DNA from: Nitrososphaerota archaeon
GTDB lineage: Archaea > Thermoproteota > Nitrososphaeria > Nitrososphaerales > JACPRH01
Assembly (NCBI GenBank): GCA_029460375.1
Contig: JARPAQ010000133.1
Location: forward strand, 1 to 5,110
Reading direction: 5' to 3'
DNA: 5,110 nt
Below the pieces are notes generated by a model. That model did not search any database. It saw only the letters and a program-made list of their open reading frames with translations, and was not told the DNA's origin. This document shows positions 1 to 4,998 of this stretch, piece by piece (position 1 is the stretch's first letter; each line of letters begins with the position of its first letter). The position numbers and the translations under genes were made by a program.

Positions 1-1
1 A

Positions 2-466
2 ACCCGCCAAGACGATCTGAATCTTCTACAAAGAATAGGTGAAAGACTACCTGTAGACGCCATCCAACTCATCGGCGAAACACCCTACACCCCCCAGCTA
101 AGAAAATTATTCCCAGACACCCGCCTCATAAAAGTGATTCACGCAGAACCTGAAGGCCTAATTCAGTCAGCCTTAGAATCTTCAAAACTTTACGACGCAA
201 TCCTCATAGACTCCAAAGTAAAGAATCAACTAGGAGGCACAGGAGAGGTACACGACTGGAACCTGAGCCGCAAGGTCACAGACGCAGTCAAACCTACACC
301 TGTGATATTAGCCGGAGGGTTAAACCCATTCAACGTAGAGGATGCAGTTAAGATAGTCCAGCCGTACGCGGTTGATGTTTCCAGCGGGGTGGAGTCTACG
401 CCGGGTGTGAAGGATCACAGTAAGATTGAAAGGTTCATAGAGAATGCTAAGAGGGTGAGGATTTGA
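2..466 (+). CDS. trpF: Phosphoribosylanthranilate isomerase, C-terminal part (5' end outside window)
   Basis: TrpF isomerises phosphoribosylanthranilate to the carboxyphenylamino-deoxyribulose phosphate intermediate of tryptophan synthesis, in the cytoplasm. The reading frame is open from base 2 and gives 154 residues of a protein usually a little over 200 long, so the N-terminal quarter with the catalytic cysteine is off the window. Visible family marks, in order: VDAIQLIGE (the usual QLHG strand, here with Ile in place of His), the segment YDAILIDS whose Asp codon at 209-211 is the expected general acid/base, GGTGEVHDW (phosphate-binding loop), [13 protein letters not shown], and [15 protein letters not shown] near the end. 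The GTG at 134 is internal; homology clearly continues upstream of it. The stop TGA (464-466) overlaps the trpB start. Codons up to about base 343 end mostly in A or C and later ones often in G. Identity is confident. Confidence 0.95.
   Translation, partial: TRQDDLNLLQRIGERLPVDAIQLIGETPYTPQLRKLFPDTRLIKVIHAEPEGLIQSALESSKLYDAILIDSKVKNQLGGTGEVHDWNLSRKVTDAVKPTPVILAGGLNPFNVEDAVKIVQPYAVDVSSGVESTPGVKDHSKIERFIENAKRVRI
454..460 (+). promoter_or_regulatory. Shine-Dalgarno site for trpB
   Basis: GGTGAGG matches the anti-Shine-Dalgarno tail of archaeal 16S rRNA and ends two bases before the TTG at 463. In the trpB frame a TAA stop sits at 448-450 and TTG is the only usual start codon before the conserved protein begins, so this site and the stop together fix the non-ATG start. 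Confidence 0.7.
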
Positions 467-1668
467 CACGGCTAAGTGAAAACCCGGTATCGGGAAAATA
501 CGGAAAGTTCGGCGGACGGTTCGTTCCCGAAACCCTTATGCATGCCTTGGAGGAGTTAGAGGAAGCCTATGACAGGCTTAGCGTAGACAAGAAATTCAAA
601 AAAGAGTTGGACAACTATCTATCTGAATACGCTGGGCGACCTACCCCTCTATACTACGCTGAAAACTTGACTCGCAGTCTCGGCGGAGCCAAGATATATC
701 TGAAGAGGGAAGATCTCCTTCATAGCGGAGCGCATAAGATCAACAACACTTTGGGTCAGGGTCTGCTGGCGCGCCGTATGAACAAACACCGGGTAATCGC
801 TGAGACAGGTGCGGGGCAGCATGGTGTGGCGACGGCTATGGCTGCCGCGGTTCTGGGGTTGAAGGCTGAGATCTATATGGGTGCTGAGGATATAGAGCGG
901 CAGAAGCTCAATGTTTTTCGTATGAGGCTCTTGGGTGCCGATGTTCATTCGGTGGAGAGCGGCTCGAAGACTTTGAAGGACGCTATAAACGAAGCTATGC
1001 GTGACTGGGTTACGAACGTCGAAACGACATACTACCTTCTAGGCTCGGCGGTGGGGCCTCACCCTTACCCAAAGATTGTGAGAGACTTTCAGAGAGTAAT
1101 AGGCTCCGAGATAAGACGTCAGGTTACAAAGGCTGAAGGGCGGCTTCCAGATATACTTGTCGCATGTGTGGGTGGAGGAAGTAACGCCATCGGGACCTTC
1201 TACCCCTTCATAGATGACCCGGAAGTTCGTCTGATAGGTGTCGAAGCTGCTGGTAGAGGATTGGAGACTGGTGAGCATGCGGCCACCTTGAACGTTGGGG
1301 AGGAGGGTGTTCTACATGGTATGCTTACCTTTCTTCTTCAAGACGAGGATGGTCAGATACAACCTACGCACAGCATTTCAGCCGGTCTAGACTATCCGGG
1401 TGTGGGGCCCGAGCATGCTCTCTTGAAGACTTTGAAGAGGGCTGAGTACAAGGTGGCGGATGATAAGGAGGCGGTCGACGCCTTCAGACGTCTTTCTGAG
1501 ATGGAGGGTATAGTGCCTGCTCTGGAACCTGCACATGCTCTTGCGTACGTCGAGAAGTTGGCGCCGACTTTGAGTAAGGATAAGGTGATAGTCGTTTGCT
1601 TGTCGGGGCGTGGTGACAAGGATGTGGAGGTTGTAGCTAAGGCTCTGGGTGAAGAGGTAAGATCCTGA
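463..1668 (+). CDS. trpB: Tryptophan synthase beta chain (TrpB1 type)
   Basis: PLP enzyme that condenses indole, delivered by TrpA, with L-serine to give L-tryptophan (EC 4.2.1.20). The 401-residue length is normal for TrpB1. The N-terminus [12 protein letters not shown] is typical. [12 protein letters not shown] (58-69) and [15 protein letters not shown] (81-95) lead to the PLP lysine K92. [11 protein letters not shown] (113-123) carries the catalytic Glu E114. GGGSN (237-241) binds the cofactor phosphate. [13 protein letters not shown] (306-318) holds the serine-site Asp D310, and LSGRGDKD (380-387) includes S381, which faces the PLP ring nitrogen. All expected catalytic residues are present. 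The gene starts with TTG overlapping the trpF stop (TTGA), which implies translational coupling, and ends in TGA overlapping the proposed trpA start. The TrpB1-like N-terminus and the adjacent trpA argue against the TrpB2 paralogue. Confidence 0.97.
   Translation: MTRLSENPVSGKYGKFGGRFVPETLMHALEELEEAYDRLSVDKKFKKELDNYLSEYAGRPTPLYYAENLTRSLGGAKIYLKREDLLHSGAHKINNTLGQGLLARRMNKHRVIAETGAGQHGVATAMAAAVLGLKAEIYMGAEDIERQKLNVFRMRLLGADVHSVESGSKTLKDAINEAMRDWVTNVETTYYLLGSAVGPHPYPKIVRDFQRVIGSEIRRQVTKAEGRLPDILVACVGGGSNAIGTFYPFIDDPEVRLIGVEAAGRGLETGEHAATLNVGEEGVLHGMLTFLLQDEDGQIQPTHSISAGLDYPGVGPEHALLKTLKRAEYKVADDKEAVDAFRRLSEMEGIVPALEPAHALAYVEKLAPTLSKDKVIVVCLSGRGDKDVEVVAKALGEEVRS
1654..1658 (+). promoter_or_regulatory. 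Shine-Dalgarno site deciding the trpA start
   Basis: GAGGT inside the last codons of trpB lies 6 nt before the CTG at 1665, the normal archaeal spacing. No comparable site was noticed immediately before the TTG at 1761, which falls inside conserved TrpA sequence. This supports initiation at the trpB/trpA junction. Confidence 0.55.
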
Positions 1669-2462
1669 TAGAGGATACTTTCAGAAGGCTGAAGGAGAAG
1701 GGTGAAGCGGCTCTCATAGGGTACATAACGACGGGGATACCGAGCCCCGACAAGACTCCTTTGGTTGCTGAGGCTCTTATCCGAGGAGGGGTAGATATAC
1801 TTGAGCTAGGTGTACCCTTCTCAGACCCTATAGCGGACGGCCCGACTATACAGGCTGCTTCGCATCAAGCTTTGAACTTGGGTGTAACCCCGAAGTCCGT
1901 CTTTAGCACTGTTGAAAAGATAAAGGGCAAGTATGATGTGCCGATAGTTCTCCTCACTTACTACAATCCTATTTACAGAATGGGTATCGGCAGTTTCATG
2001 GAGACGGGCAGGAGCCACGGTGTAGACGGTCTGATAGTGCCTGATCTCCCGGTTGAAGAATCGGGCGAATACCGTAAATTCGCCGAGAAGTATGGTGTTG
2101 ACACGATATTTCTCGCTTCACCGGCAACGTCTGTGGAGAGGCTGGAGAAGATAGTGGATGTATCTTCAGGTTTCTTGTACCTAGTGTCGCTCTATGGTGT
2201 GACGGGAGCGCGCTCCAAGGTTGAGGCGAGCACTCTGGATCTTGTGAAGAGGTTCAAACAGTATACTTCGGGGCGGGTCAACTTGGCTGTAGGCTTCGGG
2301 ATATCTAAGCCGGAGCATGTGAAGAGCGTTGTGTCTGCAGGGGCGGATGGAGCTATAGTGGGGAGCGCATTTGTCAAGATGGTTTCTGAAGGTGTTATGT
2401 TGAAGCGGCTTGAAGAGTTGGCGGTCTCCTTGAAGCAGCCTACACGGTCGCCGAGGGCCTGA
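1665..2462 (+). CDS. trpA: Tryptophan synthase alpha chain, probable CTG start
   Basis: TrpA cleaves indole-3-glycerol phosphate to indole and glyceraldehyde-3-phosphate and passes indole to TrpB. From CTG 1665 the protein is 265 residues, the usual family length. Its first residues ([27 protein letters not shown]) match the standard TrpA N-terminal helix and first strand. Catalytic residues are E47 in [10 protein letters not shown] and D58 in SDPIADGP. The mobile loop SLYGVTGAR and the phosphate-binding [10 protein letters not shown] and GAIVGSAF segments follow. An in-frame TGA at 1650-1652 limits the start to 1653 or later, and no ATG, GTG or TTG occurs before 1761. CTG at 1665 overlaps the trpB stop as CTGA; ATA 1668 or ATC 1662 are less likely alternatives. 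The TTG at 1761 would delete the first strand. The gene's 3' end overlaps an opposite-strand gene by 23 bp. The function is certain and the exact start codon less so. Confidence 0.93.
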   Translation: MIEDTFRRLKEKGEAALIGYITTGIPSPDKTPLVAEALIRGGVDILELGVPFSDPIADGPTIQAASHQALNLGVTPKSVFSTVEKIKGKYDVPIVLLTYYNPIYRMGIGSFMETGRSHGVDGLIVPDLPVEESGEYRKFAEKYGVDTIFLASPATSVERLEKIVDVSSGFLYLVSLYGVTGARSKVEASTLDLVKRFKQYTSGRVNLAVGFGISKPEHVKSVVSAGADGAIVGSAFVKMVSEGVMLKRLEELAVSLKQPTRSPRA

Positions 2463-2697
2463 TTATACGCCAATATTCTCGAATCAGGCTTTGAAGGGTC
2501 TTCAGAACCATAGCGCCTAGCCCGGCTAGTACGAATATCAGCATAGGCACTTCGAAGGGCATCAGGCTGTCTCTTATCAGCATCGATGCTCCGTTCTTGA
2601 CTGTTAGGTACAGTATGATGGTCATGCCTGAGAGGTAGAGCCAGCCTAGAAACATCACTGTGAACTTGAACGCTAAGGAGTGAAACCTCTCTGCCAA
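2440..2697 (-). CDS. Small two-helix membrane protein, unknown function
   Basis: I do not recognise a family. The 85-residue product has two hydrophobic stretches, roughly residues 12-33 and 48-66. A short loop with charged residues lies between them, and the C-terminal tail is basic ([10 protein letters not shown]), so a two-pass membrane protein is likely. The start is TTG at 2697. In-frame codons are open only back to a TAG at 2734-2736 on the plus strand, and no ATG or GTG lies between. A TATA-like box on the same strand (2733-2740) would place the transcript start about 13 nt before the TTG. The Shine-Dalgarno is poor (GGGGA, or a GTGAG that abuts the start). The gene is convergent with trpA and overlaps its last 23 bases. 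It fills an interval with no other gene and has a sensible membrane-protein layout, but no homology was recognised; a chance ORF is possible. Confidence 0.55.
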   Translation of the reverse strand: MAERFHSLAFKFTVMFLGWLYLSGMTIILYLTVKNGASMLIRDSLMPFEVPMLIFVLAGLGAMVLKTLQSLIREYWRIIRPSATV

Positions 2698-2732
2698 CTC
2701 ACTATTCCCCAGTCTGATAAGAGGATGTATTA

Positions 2733-2740
2733 TCTATAAT
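2733..2740 (-). promoter_or_regulatory. Putative TATA box for the minus-strand membrane protein
   Basis: Read on the minus strand the box is ATTATAGA, within an AT-rich patch. Archaeal transcription starts about 25 nt downstream, near 2710, leaving a very short leader before the TTG at 2697. This is sequence resemblance only. Confidence 0.4.
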
Positions 2741-2787
2741 CTGTAACAAGTATGTAACCGAACGTACAGAAGAGCTGGACAACTATG

Positions 2788-2795
2788 CTTATTTA
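2788..2795 (+). promoter_or_regulatory. Putative TATA box for the pyrH unit
   Basis: CTTATTTA lies in the gap between the divergent membrane-protein gene and pyrH. A start about 25 nt downstream would fall near 2817-2820 and give a leader of about 12 nt, just enough to hold the Shine-Dalgarno site. It would drive pyrH and the zinc-ribbon gene. Confidence 0.45.
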
Positions 2796-2818
2796 GCCTG
2801 CCTCTGATTCAAATGGTT

Positions 2819-2825
2819 GGGTGAG
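2819..2825 (+). promoter_or_regulatory. Shine-Dalgarno site for pyrH
   Basis: GGGTGAG precedes the ATG at 2831 by 5 nt. It supports that start even though it gives the protein about ten residues before the first conserved strand. Confidence 0.7.
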
Positions 2826-2830
2826 ACGTT

Positions 2831-3535
2831 ATGTCCGGAACAGGCGGCGGAGAGGTTAAGCGCGTAGTTGTGAAGCTCAGCGGAAGCATATTCAAAGCTG
2901 ATATCGAGCAGTCTGATCTTAAGCCGTTTGTAGATGTCTTCTCAGACCTTGGAAAAAGAGGTGTGAAGATGGTTCTGGTCGCTGGTGGAGGTAAGAATGC
3001 TAGGCGCTATATAGCTGCTGCTAAAGACATGGGTGCTGACGAATCTACTCTTGATGAAGTCGGTATCATCGTTTCAAGACTGAACGCTATGCTCCTTGGA
3101 GCAGGTTTCGGTGGATTGGCGTACCCTTCTGTCCCTACTTCTCTTGGAGAAGTTGCGGAGGCGTTTGAGGAGAAGGGGATTGTAGTTACAGGCGGTCTTC
3201 ATCCAGGTCAGAGTACAAATGCTACTGCTTGTCTTATCACTGAGCGGGTTAGGGCGGATCTCTTCCTGAACACTACTTCGGTAGACGGTGTATACACGAA
3301 GGATCCGAAGTTAAGTGGGGACGCTGAGAAACTGTCCACTGTGACCGTGGAGAAGTTGAAGGAGATATTATCTGGCTCATCTATGGGTGCAGGAACCTAT
3401 GAGCTTATGGACACGGTGGCTTTGAAGATAATTGAGCGTTCACAAATACCGTCGAGAATAGTACTATGCTCTCCAGAAGTAATAAAACAGGTTCTTGAAG
3501 GCGGAGATGCCGGTACACTTCTTGTTTCTAGGTGA
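2831..3535 (+). CDS. pyrH: Uridylate (UMP) kinase, archaeal type
   Basis: Cytoplasmic amino-acid-kinase-fold enzyme that phosphorylates UMP to UDP with ATP, feeding the UTP and CTP pools. The 234 residues are close to the archaeal PyrH length, plus a glycine-rich N-terminal extension of about ten residues. The first strand VVVKLSGS (12-19) supplies the phosphate-contacting K15. VAGGGKNAR (50-58) is the glycine-rich loop. GGLHPGQSTNA (121-131) is characteristic of archaeal UMP kinases and contributes to the UMP site. TSVDGVYTKDPK (149-160) is the nucleotide-binding signature of the family, and YELMDTVALKI (190-200) is another conserved segment. Together these favour PyrH over acetylglutamate or aspartate kinases, which share the fold. 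A GGGTGAG site and a TATA-like box lie upstream. The zinc-ribbon gene follows after 9 nt, so the two are probably cotranscribed. Confidence 0.94.
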   Translation: MSGTGGGEVKRVVVKLSGSIFKADIEQSDLKPFVDVFSDLGKRGVKMVLVAGGGKNARRYIAAAKDMGADESTLDEVGIIVSRLNAMLLGAGFGGLAYPSVPTSLGEVAEAFEEKGIVVTGGLHPGQSTNATACLITERVRADLFLNTTSVDGVYTKDPKLSGDAEKLSTVTVEKLKEILSGSSMGAGTYELMDTVALKIIERSQIPSRIVLCSPEVIKQVLEGGDAGTLLVSR

Positions 3536-3536
3536 G
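3531..3536 (+). promoter_or_regulatory. Shine-Dalgarno site for the zinc-ribbon gene
   Basis: GGTGAG covers the pyrH stop codon (3533-3535) and lies 8 nt before the GTG start at 3545. It supports that start and suggests the two genes are translated from one message. Confidence 0.6.
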
Positions 3537-3544
3537 AGTTTCAG

Positions 3545-3760
3545 GTGAGCGAGTCTCGTAAAGGATTTGTGCATCCTCATACTCACTGCCGCCGATGCGG
3601 CAAATCTATTCCAGTCAACAAAGAGTTCTGCTCGAAGCAGTGCACTGAAGAAGACGTTAAGGCTCAGCAGAGAAGTAAGCGTACAAGCCGAATATACATG
3701 CTCATCTTCATTGTCTTGATGATAATGCTTTTACTATGGTCCTTTCCGCTAGGTGGTTGA
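3545..3760 (+). CDS. DUF2116-like zinc-ribbon protein with C-terminal membrane anchor
   Basis: A 71-residue protein starting with GTG. Residues 13-36 form a treble-clef-like zinc ribbon, with C15 and C18 in HCRRCGKSIP and C29 and C33 in FCSKQC, the pattern of small archaeal DUF2116 proteins. A basic linker (43-49, RSKRTSR) precedes one strongly hydrophobic helix (about 50-67), so the zinc ribbon should face the cytoplasm from a tail-anchored position. The family's function is not established; nucleic-acid or ribosome association has been suggested from the fold, and that remains inference here. The gene lies 9 nt after pyrH, whose stop overlaps its Shine-Dalgarno site. A tRNA-Leu gene begins 44 nt after its stop. 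The family assignment is from memory of the cysteine pattern and architecture. Confidence 0.82.
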   Translation: MSESRKGFVHPHTHCRRCGKSIPVNKEFCSKQCTEEDVKAQQRSKRTSRIYMLIFIVLMIMLLLWSFPLGG

Positions 3761-3799
3761 CAGAGGCTCAGATCCAAGGGCAATCTAAATAACCTCTGT
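3760..3799 (+). repeat. Inverted repeat between zinc-ribbon gene and tRNA
   Basis: ACAGAGG (3760-3766) and CCTCTGT (3793-3799) are exact complements separated by 26 nt, and the second arm ends 5 nt before the mature tRNA 5' end. In RNA this could form a 7-bp stem in the tRNA leader. Seven pairs with a long loop can arise by chance; its role is unknown. Confidence 0.35.
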
Positions 3800-3844
3800 G
3801 CTGTGCGGGGGTAGCGAAGCCAGGTCAAACGCGGAGGACTCAAG

Positions 3845-3864
3845 ATCGCGCATTCAAAGGAGAA
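3845..3864 (+). other. tRNA intron 1, anticodon loop position 37/38
   Basis: Twenty bases separate G37 (3844) from A38 (3865). ATC occurs at both ends (3845-3847 and 3865-3867), so sequence alone allows the junction anywhere from 37/38 to 40/41. The 37/38 position, the common archaeal site, best fits bulge-helix-bulge geometry. It gives exon CTC (3839-3841) paired with GAG (3860-3862), a 3' bulge AA|A (3863-3865) and a 5' bulge AG|A (3843-3845). The fourth central pair is A·G and no strong inner helix is apparent, so the motif is relaxed. Confidence 0.8.
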
Positions 3865-3896
3865 ATCCTCTCCTTTTAGAGGTTCGTGGGTTCGAA

Positions 3897-3914
3897 ACCT
3901 AGCATAGGCGGAAA
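3897..3914 (+). other. tRNA intron 2, T-loop position 59/60
   Basis: Eighteen bases interrupt the T-loop between A59 (3896) and T60 (3915). They fold exactly as a canonical archaeal splice motif. The outer helix is the T stem. The central 4-bp helix is TTCG (3891-3894) with CGGA (3909-3912), including one G·U pair. The 5' bulge is AA|A (3895-3897), and the 3' bulge is AA|T (3913-3915). The inner helix is CCTA (3898-3901) with TAGG (3905-3908), closed by a 3-nt loop. Repeated A residues allow a one- or two-base shift without changing the mature tRNA. Confidence 0.88.
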
Positions 3915-4016
3915 TCCCACCCCCCGCACTAAAGAATATGGATATATTGTGATCACCTAGTTGCAAGGAAGCGTAGGTTATCTACACTGGCAGTCCAACG
4001 GATGTTACAAACAACA

Positions 4017-4024
4017 TTTTATAG
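4017..4024 (+). promoter_or_regulatory. Putative TATA box for the winged-helix membrane protein
   Basis: TTTTATAG, preceded by a purine/A-rich stretch (ACAAACAAC) that resembles a BRE. A transcript starting about 25 nt downstream would begin near 4046-4050. That is after the TTG at 4034 and just before a GGGT site and the ATG at 4061. It therefore decides the start codon of the next gene. Confidence 0.5.
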
Positions 4025-4060
4025 CGTATTATCTTGCTCTCTGGATATAAGGGTAAACGA

Positions 4061-4900
4061 ATGCGGAAACCGCGGGAATACCGTCTTTACGGAGTCTTTA
4101 ACCATCCTATTAGGGCGAAGATTATTGATCTACTTCACACCCGAGGTTCGATGAGTTTTACTGAATTAAGAAGCGAAATTTCAGTAAGCGTCGGAAGCAT
4201 ATACTACCATCTATCCGTCCTAGGGGAACTCATTACACAAGATGAGAAGAAGAGATATCTTCTTACAGACCTCGGCGTCAGAACCGCTAAACATCTTGGA
4301 ACAAACCCATTAGAAGCAACCCCCCGAACCCCAAGTGCTAATCTGCCTATAACTGAACGACTGGCTCCCATCATATCAGGCTCTTTTATACTTCAAGGCG
4401 TGAGTTTATCCCCTCTTAGGCATAGCGTTGAAGCCGTCTTAATCATATTATTAGGCGGATGGGTAACTTCTTTGGCAGGTCTAGAGCCACGAATGCTATT
4501 CTTGTTTGAGGGAACATCTCTTTCTTCAACGTCGATTGTTCTGAACTTTATTCTTGGGTGGTTCGCCATCTTCGCTGTTTCAGATATTGTTGCCACCACG
4601 GTCTTCAAAAGTCTGAAGGGACATCTCTCATTACTCGTAGGCTCAACCTATGCCCTTCTCCCTCTGATTCTATTCGCATTACTCTGGCTCTACCGTGAAA
4701 CATATCCTTTGAGCTTAGCTGGGGCTTTTGGAGTGTGGCCCTTTAGAATACTGTTCTTCCTCCTGCAGGTTTGGAGCTTTCTTATCCTTTCGTCAAGCAT
4801 CAAGATTTCGAAAAACTTGACTGCAAGTAGATCGGTCATAATCGTATTGTTTTTGGTCTACCTCAACATCACCTTTACTCTTCTAGAAAACATACCCTAA
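4061..4900 (+). CDS. ArsR-like winged-helix regulator with multi-pass membrane domain
   Basis: From ATG 4061 the product is 279 residues. Residues 7-80 form a winged helix of the ArsR type: HPIRAKIIDLLHTRG is the typical first helices, SVSVGSIYYHLSVL (41-54) the recognition helix, and DEKKRYLLTDLGVRTAKHL the wing and following helix. A linker rich in Pro and Thr (about 81-98) leads to some five predicted membrane helices (about 123-140, 157-177, 189-210, 228-246 and 257-275). The DNA-binding domain should face the cytoplasm, suggesting a membrane-tethered transcription regulator whose signal is sensed in or at the membrane. That role is inference, and the family of the membrane part is not recognised; a distant Yip1-like fold is possible. 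An upstream in-frame TTG at 4034 would add nine residues but lies before the predicted transcript start. GGGT (4051-4054) is a plausible Shine-Dalgarno site for the ATG. The gene stands alone, 132 bases after the tRNA. Confidence 0.85.
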   Translation: MRKPREYRLYGVFNHPIRAKIIDLLHTRGSMSFTELRSEISVSVGSIYYHLSVLGELITQDEKKRYLLTDLGVRTAKHLGTNPLEATPRTPSANLPITERLAPIISGSFILQGVSLSPLRHSVEAVLIILLGGWVTSLAGLEPRMLFLFEGTSLSSTSIVLNFILGWFAIFAVSDIVATTVFKSLKGHLSLLVGSTYALLPLILFALLWLYRETYPLSLAGAFGVWPFRILFFLLQVWSFLILSSSIKISKNLTASRSVIIVLFLVYLNITFTLLENIP

Positions 4901-4904
4901 TGCC

Positions 4905-4924
4905 TACTCTAAAAAATTAGAGTA
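4905..4924 (+). repeat. Inverted repeat just after the winged-helix gene
   Basis: TACTCTAA (4905-4912) and TTAGAGTA (4917-4924) are perfect complements around AAAA, 4 nt past the stop codon. It could be an RNA hairpin at the transcript end or a protein-binding site. No run of T follows, so a simple terminator is not shown. Confidence 0.5.
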
Positions 4925-4934
4925 ACAAGTTCTA

Positions 4935-4948
4935 ATATTCTAGAATAT
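4935..4948 (+). promoter_or_regulatory. Perfect palindrome next to a TATA box, candidate operator
   Basis: ATATTCTAGAATAT is a 14-bp perfect palindrome lying 4-5 bases upstream of the TATA-like box at 4953-4960. Its core TTCTAGAA also occurs at 4881-4888, inside the end of the preceding gene. The position suits a dimeric winged-helix protein acting next to TBP/TFB binding; no binding is shown. Confidence 0.4.
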
Positions 4949-4952
4949 GCGG

Positions 4953-4960
4953 GTTATAAG
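4953..4960 (+). promoter_or_regulatory. Putative TATA box for the secreted-protein gene
   Basis: GTTATAAG lies about 40 bases before the ATG at 4999. A start about 25 nt downstream falls near 4982 and leaves a leader of about 16 nt containing GGCGGTAG (4983-4990), a weak Shine-Dalgarno-like stretch. Confidence 0.5.
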
Positions 4961-4998
4961 AACTCAACTATCCTATAGTTTAGGCGGTAGTAAATCGA

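Larger units (their letters stand above)
3805..3928 (+). tRNA. tRNA-Leu(CAA) with two introns
   Basis: Class II tRNA decoding UUG. The acceptor stem GCGGGGG (3805-3811) pairs fully with CCCCCGC (3921-3927), and the discriminator is A3928. The D-arm stem is GCG (3814-3816) with CGC (3830-3832), and G18-G19 lie at 3823-3824. The anticodon stem is GAGGA (3834-3838) with TCCTC (3866-3870). The loop is CTCAAG plus A3865, with anticodon CAA at 3841-3843. The long variable arm (3871-3885) has a CCTT/GAGG stem. The T stem is GTGGG (3886-3890) with CCCAC (3916-3920). The 5' anticodon half and the 3' stem strand are separated by 20 extra bases, and the T-loop by 18 extra bases. Removing both leaves exons 3805-3844, 3865-3896 and 3915-3928, an 86-nt tRNA with the normal T-loop TTCGAAT. 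CCA is not encoded. No TATA box sits at the right distance, so cotranscription with the upstream genes is possible. Confidence 0.93.

Noticed and set aside
134..136. GTG at 134 as the start of trpF
   Set aside because: Conserved TrpF sequence (QL-G strand) continues in frame upstream to the window edge.
649..948. Minus-strand ORF of 99 codons within trpB
   Set aside because: It lies entirely antisense to a strongly conserved gene, has no recognisable domain, and its open frame follows from trpB codon use.
1039..1619. Two further minus-strand ORFs within trpB (1039-1278 and 1392-1619)
   Set aside because: Low-complexity, unrecognisable products opposite conserved TrpB motifs; shadows of the real gene.
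1821..2473. Minus-strand ORFs opposite trpA (1821-2018 and 2192-2473)
   Set aside because: Antisense to conserved TrpA segments, with no membrane or domain features and no supporting start signals.
2463..2560. Terminator for the trp operon
   Set aside because: No run of T and no convincing hairpin follows the trpA stop; a site could not be supported.
3785..3792. CTAAATAA as a TATA box for the tRNA
   Set aside because: Archaeal TATA boxes lie about 25 nt before the start; this one would start transcription inside the tRNA, around 3815.
3664..3966. Minus-strand ORF of 100 codons across the zinc-ribbon end and the tRNA
   Set aside because: It reads through the complement of a clear tRNA gene and of the zinc-ribbon gene's membrane helix; the product looks random.
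3929..4016. Small RNA or extra gene between the tRNA and the winged-helix gene
   Set aside because: No box C/D motifs, stable stem or open frame of note were seen; only the TATA region at its end is interpretable.
4034..4060. TTG at 4034 as start of the winged-helix gene
   Set aside because: It precedes the transcript start expected from the TATA box at 4017-4024, and the ATG at 4061 has a better Shine-Dalgarno position and begins just before the conserved domain.
4393..4608. Minus-strand ORF opposite the winged-helix membrane gene
   Set aside because: Shadow of a plus-strand gene with a coherent domain layout; no own features.
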